From assembly GCA_950022655.1 (NCBI GenBank), contig OX465583.1:30531360-30595359 (forward strand): a stretch of DNA of 64,000 nt, in the 5' to 3' direction. This document shows, piece after piece, positions 48,361-55,620 of the stretch. The notes under the pieces are model-generated. The model made no database searches, was not told the DNA's origin, and saw only the letters and a program-made list of their open reading frames with translations. The DNA comes from Alentia gelatinosa. Its lineage: Eukaryota > Annelida > Polychaeta > Phyllodocida > Polynoidae. Numbering within the stretch: position 1 is the first letter of the stretch; each line of letters begins with the position of its first letter. The translations under genes were made by a program, and so were the position numbers.

Positions 48361-48624
48361 CCCCCCCCCCTTCAATTTCTGACCACTCGTCTGTGCTGTT
48401 GTGTTGGTAGAGTACCCCCCCTGCCTCCTAGCGAAATGAATAAGGAAGTGGTTATATATTCTTGGGTAGACGACTATTATGGCCGAGATTGCATAATCGA
48501 GCACCACCTGGGACCTGTTTCAGTAGTCTCCTGACATTAGGCCTAGACAGACATCAACAGCAGTACCAACAGTGCAAGCAACAGCAGAAAAAGACTAGCA
48601 ACACTGCACGAAAAGCACTATTTT

Positions 48625-48838
48625 ACATATATATACGCCATCGCGATAACGCACATATTGGCTGCTAAGTCGCTTGTTTATACTTGTATACACCTCTTAT
48701 ACGCGTCTACGTTTCGGGCGTCTACAAGACAGTTTCCATATGTAGACGCGCGCGACTTGGCTGTCTTTGACGCCTGGCGTATCCAAGATAAAATATACTC
48801 TACGCAACATATATATACGCCAGGCGTATATATAATAC
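48625..48838. repeat. ATATACGCC-family TIR element, copy 3
   Basis: The ends are ATATATACGCCATCGCG and CAGGCGTATATATAAT. This copy is more diverged than the other two, and TACGCGTCTACG-like stretches form inner inverted repeats. The sequence just outside its left end (GCACTATTTTACATATATA) recurs inverted near 55,370-55,395. Confidence 0.6.
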
Positions 48839-48859
48839 CAAAAAATTAAAAAAAGTGCG

Positions 48860-49200
48860 TCTGCGGCCCATCCGGGCCTGTGGGTGTTGGTAGAGGATAC
48901 ACCAACACTGACCCGCCACCCGCGACCTCCCAACCCCACCCCCTACCGCCCCCCCACCACCCCACGCCACCCCCAGCCAGCCTCAGTGAGAAGCCCCCCG
49001 CTGCCCGCCGGCCACCGCCCACCGCCCGCCGCCAGTCGCGTTTGTACAGGTTGACTCAGTGGGAAACCCTCCCTCACCCTCCACCGCCTGCCCATCTCCG
49101 CCGCTGCCCACCGCGAGGTGTTATGGTGTCGGCGGGGGCCGGGTAGACATGTGGTGTGAATGCGGCTGCATTCACACCTGTGCGGTCGCATTCGCAGGGG
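48860..49200. other. C/G-rich low-complexity block with a short hairpin
   Basis: This is the most C-rich stretch outside the Ngaro element, dominated by CCACCCC- and CCGCCC-like strings. Open frames on both strands follow from the composition and carry no recognisable domain. At about 49,153-49,175, TGTGAATGC pairs with GCATTCACA. Confidence 0.5.
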
Positions 49201-49563
49201 GTAAGATGATCTCAGTAGTTAGCTATAACCTTGAAGAGGGTGCTTATATGCTAAGCCAAGATTGACCACACATAGGCATGGTGTTTTAAAGTCAAATCTA
49301 TTAAAAAACGGTAAAAAAAACTACAAATACAGGGTTTATTATGTGTAATTAATCAATTTATACTTAATTAGGTTTTTATAAAATAAATTGGTAATATAAG
49401 ATTGCAATTTTCATATAATACAGACTTGGATGGTTAATGGCAAATGAAATATGCTACCAGTAGTGTCCCTAAGTGGCAGAGAATGGAACTTTTTGAGATT
49501 GGTGTATATACAACGGAATCAGGCATATATATGACGTATATAAGACCGCACCATGGACATGTA

Positions 49564-49706
49564 TTTATCTCACCCCTGGAATAAATGCCCATAGGCTTAA
49601 CATTGGGAACTCGTTCTCCATGCCCCTACGAGTATTGTGGTCCGTTCTCCATGGTCTAAATCCTGTGTGTCATCCATTCTTTTCATGTGTATAGGGGTGA
49701 GATAAA
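49564..49706 (+). repeat. Short TIR element of the CATAGGCTTAACAT family, copy 4
   Basis: The ends are TTTATCTCACCCC and GGGGTGAGATAAA, perfect inverted repeats of 13 bp. The interior begins GCCCATAGGCTTAACATTGG and continues to GAACTCG, as in the copy at 35.96 kb. It lies about 115 bp upstream of the Ngaro insertion. Confidence 0.75.
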
Positions 49707-49820
49707 TACAGAAAGCAACTCGTTTTGGTCAAAGAAGTCATTCTGCAACTCGTTTGAATGCTACATGATATTCACTTGGCTGTCGCCTTGTTCATATCAC
49801 TCCGCATCAAACTTGGGGAG

Positions 49821-50010
49821 AATGGGTTGCCCATGGCCTTTGGTCAGGGGTGGTCATTGCCCCCCCTGGTGAAACCACTCTACACTCGCGCACCCCTGCG
49901 CCACCTCTCCCCTCTCGGCTGCACTAAACATCAAAGTGCGCGAGTGCGACACTGTCCTCTGTCTCATTCGCTTCACTGGTCTCCTTCGCTCAACACCTAT
50001 TTTTTCTACC
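49821..50010 (+). repeat. Ngaro split direct repeat A1 (190 bp)
   Basis: This repeat starts AATGGGTTGCCCATGGCC and ends CACCTATTTTTTCTACC. It is identical by eye to A2. An 11-bp stem, CACTCGCGCAC (49,883-49,893) with GTGCGCGAGTG (49,936-49,946), forms a hairpin around a loop of 42 bases. In the Ngaro model it is the 5' terminal repeat and contains or lies near the promoter. Confidence 0.95.
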
Positions 50011-50118
50011 GCTCCTTGGCCCTATCGCCCTCCGTACCTTCGGTCTCCGTATTCCCCTGAATATCGGCAGACGAGGACAGGGTTACCAAGCGATTCAGTA
50101 AGGAATTATAGTTCAGGC

Positions 50119-51303
50119 ATGTTGACCAGAAGCGCTGTGGCGGCATCCGCACCCGCGGAGGCCGAGACGGACTCGGAAATAACGATAAGACAGCCGGCAG
50201 CCGAGAGCGACCACGTGGACTCGGTATCTCAACAGGGAACGAGCGCCAGCGCACGGACTCGGACTTCACGCATCACAGCCCTGGAGGCCAACCTCGGGGG
50301 GGTCAGGACAGACGTCAACAAAGTAAAGACAGACGTCGGTGAAGTCAGGACGGATATGACCAAAATATCGCGCCAGATGGACGGCATGATGGACGCGATC
50401 ATGCAGATCTCCAGACCGACCTCGCGCCGGGCCGACTCACGGGCTTCGTCAGCGGCCGAACGGACGAGAGACTGGGCCCAGGATCAGAACGAGCGCCTCC
50501 TCCCCGCGCCCAGGGCACTCCGAGAGGCATACACGACCGAGGAACACCTCCAGCGTGAATTCGGCCGTGAGGCCATGCGACACGACCGCACAACGGGTAA
50601 GAGCCTACTTTCTGACTTAAATGCCCGGAGGCCGACGGCGAAGCCGTACATGTTTATGGACAGAGATGGGGTGTACACGCTGCACCAGAAACTGGACCTA
50701 CGGTCGAGCCTCGGGCCTCTGGAGTACATTTCATGTTTTGTGGCCTTATTGAATGACGATCGCGCCTTGCACCCCGAGGACAAGGAGCATATGTTCAAAC
50801 ATCTATACCAGGTGACCGTTGATGCGCAGGCACGGCCGTGGGCCGGCGTCAGACGCTGGTCAAACTATGTTTTCGACCAGGTCGAGTCGGGCAGGATGCG
50901 ATGGTCGGATCACGGCCGGATACAGGAAGAACGTGTCCGGCTCGCGATGACCAGTGCCCACACCGCAAACAGCAGTCAAAACACGGAGACCGGACGTGCC
51001 CGGGGGAGCGAGGCCCCGTGCCGGGACTTCAATGGAGAGAGGGGGTGCCGCCACCGCAGCGACCACACTGAAGGGGGTATCCGGTGGTTGCACGTGTGCA
51101 CGTTTTGCGACTCGGTGGGCAGGAAGTGCGGTCACTCTGTGCACGCCTGCAACCGCAAGCTGACATACGGACACGGGTACGACAACACGGCGGCTCCCCC
51201 TGTACCCACACCCCGGCGGGTACCCCAGGCGGGGTATCAACTGCAGGCTACTACCAGGCCGGCGGCAGCGCAGAGTGTGGTACACCAACCTCAGCCGAGT
51301 TAA
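50119..51303 (+). CDS. gag: Ngaro Gag-like protein (ORF1)
   Basis: This is the first ORF of the element, placed where Gag lies in Ngaro and DIRS elements. The frame is open from 49,936, inside repeat A1, but the first ATG is at 50,119 and gives 394 residues, so I chose it. Residues 52-97 form heptad-like repeats (VRTDVNKVKTDVGEVRTDM), a likely coiled coil for multimerisation. A serine/arginine-rich stretch follows. Near the C-terminus is a Cys/His cluster: C301-x8-C310, then HVCTFC with cysteines at 327 and 330, followed by GHSVHAC. This is a nucleic-acid-binding finger of the type found in DIRS-group Gag proteins. The tail is rich in P, A and Q. The stop TAA at 51,301 opens a run of seven A, and the RT frame overlaps the end in the -1 frame. 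Confidence 0.82.
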   Translation: MLTRSAVAASAPAEAETDSEITIRQPAAESDHVDSVSQQGTSASARTRTSRITALEANLGGVRTDVNKVKTDVGEVRTDMTKISRQMDGMMDAIMQISRPTSRRADSRASSAAERTRDWAQDQNERLLPAPRALREAYTTEEHLQREFGREAMRHDRTTGKSLLSDLNARRPTAKPYMFMDRDGVYTLHQKLDLRSSLGPLEYISCFVALLNDDRALHPEDKEHMFKHLYQVTVDAQARPWAGVRRWSNYVFDQVESGRMRWSDHGRIQEERVRLAMTSAHTANSSQNTETGRARGSEAPCRDFNGERGCRHRSDHTEGGIRWLHVCTFCDSVGRKCGHSVHACNRKLTYGHGYDNTAAPPVPTPRRVPQAGYQLQATTRPAAAQSVVHQPQPS

Positions 51304-54227
51304 AAAAACGGGCCGGCCGCGCCCCGCCAGTAGACGAGGCGCGCAAGAAAGATGAAAGGGGTGCCGGCAGGACTGAGTGTTGTGTTACGAATCCGGCTCC
51401 CCCACGTGACGTCACCTATCACGTGACCCCCTCGGCACGTGGCCGAGGGGTCCAGATAAACAACAACATTGACGGGCCGAATACACTCCCGGAGGAGATA
51501 CCCCCCGTTTCACCGGCGGAGGCCGCCCCCGGCACCGTGGGGGATGATGGTCTCAGTCGCTTGCCGGGTGTTAGTGTTAGTGCGCCGGAATCTAACACTC
51601 CCGACTTTAAAGCACTCCGCGATGTCTGCGAAACGGGAATCCACCGGGAGGGCGTGAGTACGGACCCGTTAGCCTTCAAACAACATCGCCGGGAGACTTG
51701 GCCGGAGTTCACGGCCGTGGGGCCCGCCAGGCACGCGGAAATATACCGGACCGTGCGTGACACGGGAATCCCCAACGCACTCGGCGCCAGGGTCGAGGTG
51801 CCTTCGGATCTAAACCTACCTGCATGGGACCATTACCTAGGACACATGGAGGAGGCGCAGGAGCTCCTAGGCTTCCTGCGATACGGTTTCCCCCTGGGAT
51901 ACCTGGGACCGGAGAGTGATACCAGAGGGGTGGCCAACCACCCCAGCGCAACCTCTCACCCCGTGCAGGTAGAGAAGTTTCTCGAAAAGGAGGCGGGCTT
52001 TACCAATATGATGGGCCCGTTCGCCGAACCGCCTTTTAGCCCGTGGTGTCACGTGTCGCCACTCATGACACGGGAGAAACGCGGGACGGACGACCGGCGC
52101 ATCATTACCGATATGACTTTCCCGAGGGAGTGCAGCGTGAACTCGTTCATCATTAAGAACTCGGTCTACGGACTGGAGCGAGAACACGGCCTCCCTACGG
52201 TGGACGAGTTTGTGGCCAAACTCGTCAAGGCAGGCACGTCGGCCTACATGTCGTCCATCGACGTGTCGCGTGCCTACAAGAACTTTAGGTGCGATCCCCT
52301 CGACTGGCCTCTGTTGTGTTTCACGTGGGGGGGCGGGCACTACTGCGATACGGCCATGCCGTTCGGCGCCCGTGCCTCCTCATACCACATGCAGTGTGTG
52401 GCGGAGGCCATCGTGGGGATACTATCATCAAAGGGAGTCACGGCCGCGATGTACCTCGACGACCTCATCATCCTCTCCGAGGACCGAGGTAAGGCGGCCG
52501 AGGACTTCAGGGTCGCGCGAGACCTTTTCTCGGAATTGGGCCTACCCGAGGCACGCGACAAAGCACAGGAGCCGAGCCAGACCGTGACGTGGTTGGGGAT
52601 AGAGATCGACGCCCGTGCCATGTCTCTATCGATCCCCACGGCCAAGCTGGAGGACATCCGTGGTCACGTGTCGGCCGTAGCCAAACGACGAACGTTGACG
52701 AAACGACAGCTTCAGTCGGTGCTCGGCCGGATATTACACGTGGCTAGGTGTATACGTCCGGCGCGGGCATTCGTCTCAAAGCTACTCGAGGCCCTACGGG
52801 GGATGAGGGGCTTTTACATGAACATCAATTCCGAGATGCGCCAGGACCTCGACTGGTTCGTTAAGTTTGCCCGGGGCTGGAACGGCCGCGCCCTCATCCC
52901 TCGGGGTCCACCGACGCGGAGGATCACGGTGGATGCATGCCTGTCGGGCGTCGGAGGGACCGACGGCCGGTTCTCGTACTCCGGACAGGTGTGCCCCGTC
53001 TTCGATCCCGTGGAGTGCATCTCAGAGCTCGAGGCTCTGAATACCATCTACGCACTCCACACATTTATCACAGACAGGGATCGGGGATCACGGATTGAGG
53101 TGTTCTGTGATAACCTCGGAACTGTTCAGACCCTCAATAGCGGGCGTGCCCGTAACCCTGTCCTGGCGGAGTGTGCCCGCCAGGCATGGATGGTGCAGGC
53201 ACGTCTGCAGGTGGAACTGGTCTTCAGCCATATCCCCGGGGTGCAAAACGTCATCGCAGATGCCCTGAGCAGAGCCCATCTGTCGAGGACGGAATACGAT
53301 AAGGCCACTTCCCTCATTCACATTCATGAGTTGTACCCTATCGTACCGTGTACCCATGCCTCTTTTGTACCCGTACTCCGTCTCTTCTGCAGATCGGGCG
53401 CTTCTCTTACTCCAGGCGAAGGCATCTGCGAGGCAGTCAGAGGCGCGTGCCCCAGGTACGCTCGCAAACCAGCGATCCGCAGTCACCACCTACCTGGCGT
53501 TCTGCAACCGGATGAGAGCGGACCCCCGGGCACCGACCGTGAGCCTGATCACGTCGTATCTGGAATACGTGGCGGACCACGCCCCCTCGCCGGCCACGGT
53601 CGCCAACCAGTTATCGCACGTCCGGGCACACCTCCGACTGACGGGGGGGGACGTGCAGCCAACAGAGGATCACCGGGTGAAGCGTGCCCTCGAGGGCATG
53701 AGGAGAAACAAGCTGTACGTGCCAAACGTGAAGGCCCCCATACCAATGGATGTGTTCAGGGCGGTCCTCGACGCACTGACGGGATCGCCCCTCCATACGG
53801 CAATGAGGGCGGGCATGCTCCTCATTTTCTACGCGGCCCTACGGCAGGGGGAGGTGGCGCCGCAGTCGGCTCGGGCATTCGACCCGGCTCGGAACCTCAC
53901 TCGCGGGGACGTGGTCCTCGGCCGCCGGCATCTCACCATCACCATCAAGGCGGCCAAAAATCTTCAATACGTAGGGCAACAGAAAGTGATGCGCCTCGAG
54001 GCCGCGGACGATATCCGGGTGTGCCCGGTAGACGCGGTTCGAGGCCTACTACGGGCGGCCCCTACGGCTTCATTGTGGGACCCGTTCCTGACACTGCCCG
54101 ATGGGACGACCATCACATCACGGGTTATGACCAACGAATGGGACCGCCTCCTACAGGCCACAGGCCAAACGGTGAAGACATACACCCTCCACAGCCTCAG
54201 GAAGGCCGCTGCCACTCAGGCATTTGA
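51084..54227 (+). CDS. Ngaro reverse transcriptase / RNase H (ORF2)
   Basis: Counting from the start of the open frame at 51,084, the RT part shows SSIDVSRAYKNF with catalytic D393, AMPFGARASSYHMQ (motif B) and MYLDDLIILS with catalytic YLDD at 457-460, followed by VTWLGIEID. RNase H follows with ITVDACLSG (D617), ISELEALN (E648 or E650), VFCDNLGT (D676) and HIPG...IADALSR (H716, D726). The frame opens inside gag in the -1 frame and has no ATG until 51,846 (residue 255), just before the RT core. It may be made by -1 frameshifting, by reinitiation after the gag stop, or from the internal ATG; no canonical slippery heptamer was seen. Beyond about 53,400 the frame stays open as a P/G/R-rich tail overlapping the recombinase and is probably not functional. 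Confidence 0.94.
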   Translation: MVARVHVLRLGGQEVRSLCARLQPQADIRTRVRQHGGSPCTHTPAGTPGGVSTAGYYQAGGSAECGTPTSAELKKRAGRAPPVDEARKKDERGAGRTECCVTNPAPPRDVTYHVTPSARGRGVQINNNIDGPNTLPEEIPPVSPAEAAPGTVGDDGLSRLPGVSVSAPESNTPDFKALRDVCETGIHREGVSTDPLAFKQHRRETWPEFTAVGPARHAEIYRTVRDTGIPNALGARVEVPSDLNLPAWDHYLGHMEEAQELLGFLRYGFPLGYLGPESDTRGVANHPSATSHPVQVEKFLEKEAGFTNMMGPFAEPPFSPWCHVSPLMTREKRGTDDRRIITDMTFPRECSVNSFIIKNSVYGLEREHGLPTVDEFVAKLVKAGTSAYMSSIDVSRAYKNFRCDPLDWPLLCFTWGGGHYCDTAMPFGARASSYHMQCVAEAIVGILSSKGVTAAMYLDDLIILSEDRGKAAEDFRVARDLFSELGLPEARDKAQEPSQTVTWLGIEIDARAMSLSIPTAKLEDIRGHVSAVAKRRTLTKRQLQSVLGRILHVARCIRPARAFVSKLLEALRGMRGFYMNINSEMRQDLDWFVKFARGWNGRALIPRGPPTRRITVDACLSGVGGTDGRFSYSGQVCPVFDPVECISELEALNTIYALHTFITDRDRGSRIEVFCDNLGTVQTLNSGRARNPVLAECARQAWMVQARLQVELVFSHIPGVQNVIADALSRAHLSRTEYDKATSLIHIHELYPIVPCTHASFVPVLRLFCRSGASLTPGEGICEAVRGACPRYARKPAIRSHHLPGVLQPDESGPPGTDREPDHVVSGIRGGPRPLAGHGRQPVIARPGTPPTDGGGRAANRGSPGEACPRGHEEKQAVRAKREGPHTNGCVQGGPRRTDGIAPPYGNEGGHAPHFLRGPTAGGGGAAVGSGIRPGSEPHSRGRGPRPPASHHHHQGGQKSSIRRATESDAPRGRGRYPGVPGRRGSRPTTGGPYGFIVGPVPDTARWDDHHITGYDQRMGPPPTGHRPNGEDIHPPQPQEGRCHSGI

Positions 54228-54360
54228 GGCAGGAATACCTGAACTTAACATCCAGAGGTATGGAGGGTGGAGGTCCCAGGCTCATAGAGACTACATCAAA
54301 GTATCAGACCAAGAGACTGTCAACAAGTCTCTCATTGAGTCTCTCTCCTTCAGAAAGTGA
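53326..54360 (+). CDS. Ngaro tyrosine recombinase (ORF3)
   Basis: The 344-residue frame starts at an ATG and overlaps the RT/RNase H frame. It shows the tyrosine recombinase fold: a SAM-like N-terminal part (residues about 40-130, with TLANQRSAVTTYLAFC) and a catalytic domain. ALRQGEV carries R173, and HSLRKAAATQAF carries the H289-x-x-R292 pair. GGWRSQAHRDYI carries W315 in the second histidine position, a common replacement, and the nucleophile Y323. K208 or K211 is the likely catalytic lysine. In this family the enzyme inserts a circular double-stranded copy into the genome by strand exchange, in place of a DDE integrase. All catalytic residues are present, so the copy may be active. The stop is 48 bp before repeat B1. 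Confidence 0.95.
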   Translation: MSCTLSYRVPMPLLYPYSVSSADRALLLLQAKASARQSEARAPGTLANQRSAVTTYLAFCNRMRADPRAPTVSLITSYLEYVADHAPSPATVANQLSHVRAHLRLTGGDVQPTEDHRVKRALEGMRRNKLYVPNVKAPIPMDVFRAVLDALTGSPLHTAMRAGMLLIFYAALRQGEVAPQSARAFDPARNLTRGDVVLGRRHLTITIKAAKNLQYVGQQKVMRLEAADDIRVCPVDAVRGLLRAAPTASLWDPFLTLPDGTTITSRVMTNEWDRLLQATGQTVKTYTLHSLRKAAATQAFEAGIPELNIQRYGGWRSQAHRDYIKVSDQETVNKSLIESLSFRK

Positions 54361-54408
54361 CTATAAAAAACTTTCCCACCCTCCTCTTCCCTTAACTATT
54401 GGCTTCTT

Positions 54409-54707
54409 GGCTATTTCTATTATTTTATTATTACATGTTATGTTTAACTATGTAATATCACATAATCGTCATTTATCTTATATCAAATATTATCAGAAAT
54501 TGACAAATACATATCTATGTCATTTTCAATATTTGTCATATTCTCACAAATGTTATCACAATTGACAAACACATATCTATGTCAATTTCTATATTTGTCT
54601 TATCATTGATACTCATGTATTTCTCTTATTCATATCAATAAGACTCATAAAATTAAATAAAATTTTATAAGCCCACTACGGCCTTCACTCTGTTTCATTG
54701 GGGATCT
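54409..54707 (+). repeat. Ngaro split direct repeat B1 (299 bp)
   Basis: This AT-rich repeat starts GGCTATTTCTATTATTTT and ends TTTCATTGGGGATCT. It contains two related hairpin units, GACAAATA (54,502-54,509) with TATTTGTC (54,530-54,537), and a second about 60 bp later. AAATAAAATT near 54,655 supplies an AATAAA polyadenylation signal. It runs almost directly into A2. Confidence 0.95.
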
Positions 54708-54712
54708 GGGGT

Positions 54713-54902
54713 AATGGGTTGCCCATGGCCTTTGGTCAGGGGTGGTCATTGCCCCCCCTGGTGAAACCACTCTACACTCGCGCACCCCTGCGCCACCTCT
54801 CCCCTCTCGGCTGCACTAAACATCAAAGTGCGCGAGTGCGACACTGTCCTCTGTCTCATTCGCTTCACTGGTCTCCTTCGCTCAACACCTATTTTTTCTA
54901 CC
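54713..54902 (+). repeat. Ngaro split direct repeat A2 (190 bp)
   Basis: This is identical by eye to A1. Its junction with B1 (GGGGTAATGGGTTGCC) contains, in order, the right-end sequence GGGTAATG and the left-end sequence AATGGGTTGCC, overlapping by AATG. It therefore reproduces the junction expected in the circular form. Confidence 0.95.
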
Positions 54903-54944
54903 CACCCACCCACTCCTCTTCTCTCCTACTCCTTACACTCGTAG

Positions 54945-55243
54945 GGCTATTTCTATTATTTTATTATTACATGTTATGTTTAACTATGTAATATCACATA
55001 ATCGTCATTTATCTTATATCAAATATTATCAGAAATTGACAAATACATATCTATGTCATTTTCAATATTTGTCATATTCTCACAAATGTTATCACAATTG
55101 ACAAACACATATCTATGTCAATTTCTATATTTGTCTTATCATTGATACTCATGTATTTCTCTTATTCATATCAATAAGACTCATAAAATTAAATAAAATT
55201 TTATAAGCCCACTACGGCCTTCACTCTGTTTCATTGGGGATCT
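54945..55243 (+). repeat. Ngaro split direct repeat B2 (299 bp), right end
   Basis: This is identical to B1 by eye over 299 bp, then differs at one base (TTGGG against TGGGG) before the shared TAATG. It includes the AATAAA signal and the two hairpin units. Host repeat sequence resumes at about 55,253 with ATGACTTTGACC. Confidence 0.95.
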
Positions 55244-55252
55244 TGGGTAATG

Positions 55253-55620
55253 ATGACTTTGACCAAACCTTGTTGGTTTCTTCTTTAATACGCCACTTGA
55301 TAAGGCGTCTATGAGACGGATAACAGGTCTAACTTCTAGACGCAAAATCCTACTGTTAGACGCGTTTCTTATACATATGTAAAATAGTGATTTTCATGCA
55401 ATGCAAATATCAGAAGATCGAAGTAACCAATCTTCTCCATATTTGGAACGGTTATAGATTATATGTATCCCCTACTCATGTTAAAGAGTCATTGCTTAAT
55501 TCCTACGAGAAGTGAGTGAAACTCTGTGTGTCATCGATTGCAATCTTGTGATCTGTCCGTATGGTGTCACAGACGCCATCTAGACATGTCACGAAACTAC
55601 TGAAACAGGTCCCTGATAAC
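55253..55620. repeat. Host repeats flanking the Ngaro element on the right
   Basis: The first 40 bp (GACTTTGACCAAACCTTGTT, then GGTTTCTTCTTTAATA) continue the dispersed repeat interrupted by the element. Beyond this lie CTAGACG/TAGACGC-type segments, a partial copy (55,430-55,515) of the internal arm of the GGGCCC element at 28 kb, and GAAACTACTGAAACAGGTCC at 55,583-55,602. The last is the inverse of GGACCTGTTTCAGTAGT at 48,512, on the other side of the element. Confidence 0.55.

Larger units (their letters stand above)
48360..49560 (+). repeat. Dispersed repeat family R, copy 3, interrupted
   Basis: The left part (48,360-48,412) has the C run, CTTCAATTTCTGACCACTCG and TTGTGTTGGTAGA. The right part (49,265-49,560) has TGTTTTAAAGTCAAATCTAT and TAATGGCAAATGAAAT, followed by GAATCAGGCATATATATGAC. 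Compared with copies 1 and 2, about 850 bp lies between them. It contains an ATATACGCC element and a C/G-rich block. Confidence 0.55.
49821..55252 (+). mobile_element. Intact Ngaro-type (DIRS group) tyrosine-recombinase retrotransposon
   Basis: The element has the split direct repeat layout of Ngaro: A1 (49,821-50,010), three ORFs, B1 (54,409-54,707), A2 (54,713-54,902), a 42-bp spacer and B2 (54,945-55,243). The ORFs encode a Gag-like protein, RT/RNase H and a tyrosine recombinase, in the family's usual order. There is no DDE integrase, aspartic protease or DIRS-type methyltransferase domain. A1 and A2 are identical by eye; B1 and B2 match until one base change near their outer ends. No frameshift or stop breaks any ORF. 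The coding part is much richer in G and C than the host DNA. Both ends and the B1/A2 junction share AATG, the probable crossover core. It lies within a dispersed repeat whose uninterrupted copy is at about 62.7 kb. Confidence 0.96.

Noticed and set aside
48880..49191. Proline-rich open frames on both strands
   Set aside because: The DNA is C/G-rich low complexity, which keeps frames open by chance.
50399..53796. Several long minus-strand open frames within the Ngaro element
   Set aside because: They are typical of GC-rich coding DNA read in the wrong direction and have no recognisable domain.
53400..54227. Extra C-terminal domain on the Ngaro RT protein
   Set aside because: The sequence is low-complexity P/G/R-rich and overlaps the recombinase gene in another frame; no domain is visible, so I treat it as a composition effect pending comparison.
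49821..55252. LTR retrotransposon with LTRs of 190 or 299 bp
   Set aside because: The repeats are arranged A1-B1-A2-B2, the integrating enzyme is a tyrosine recombinase and no DDE integrase or protease is present.
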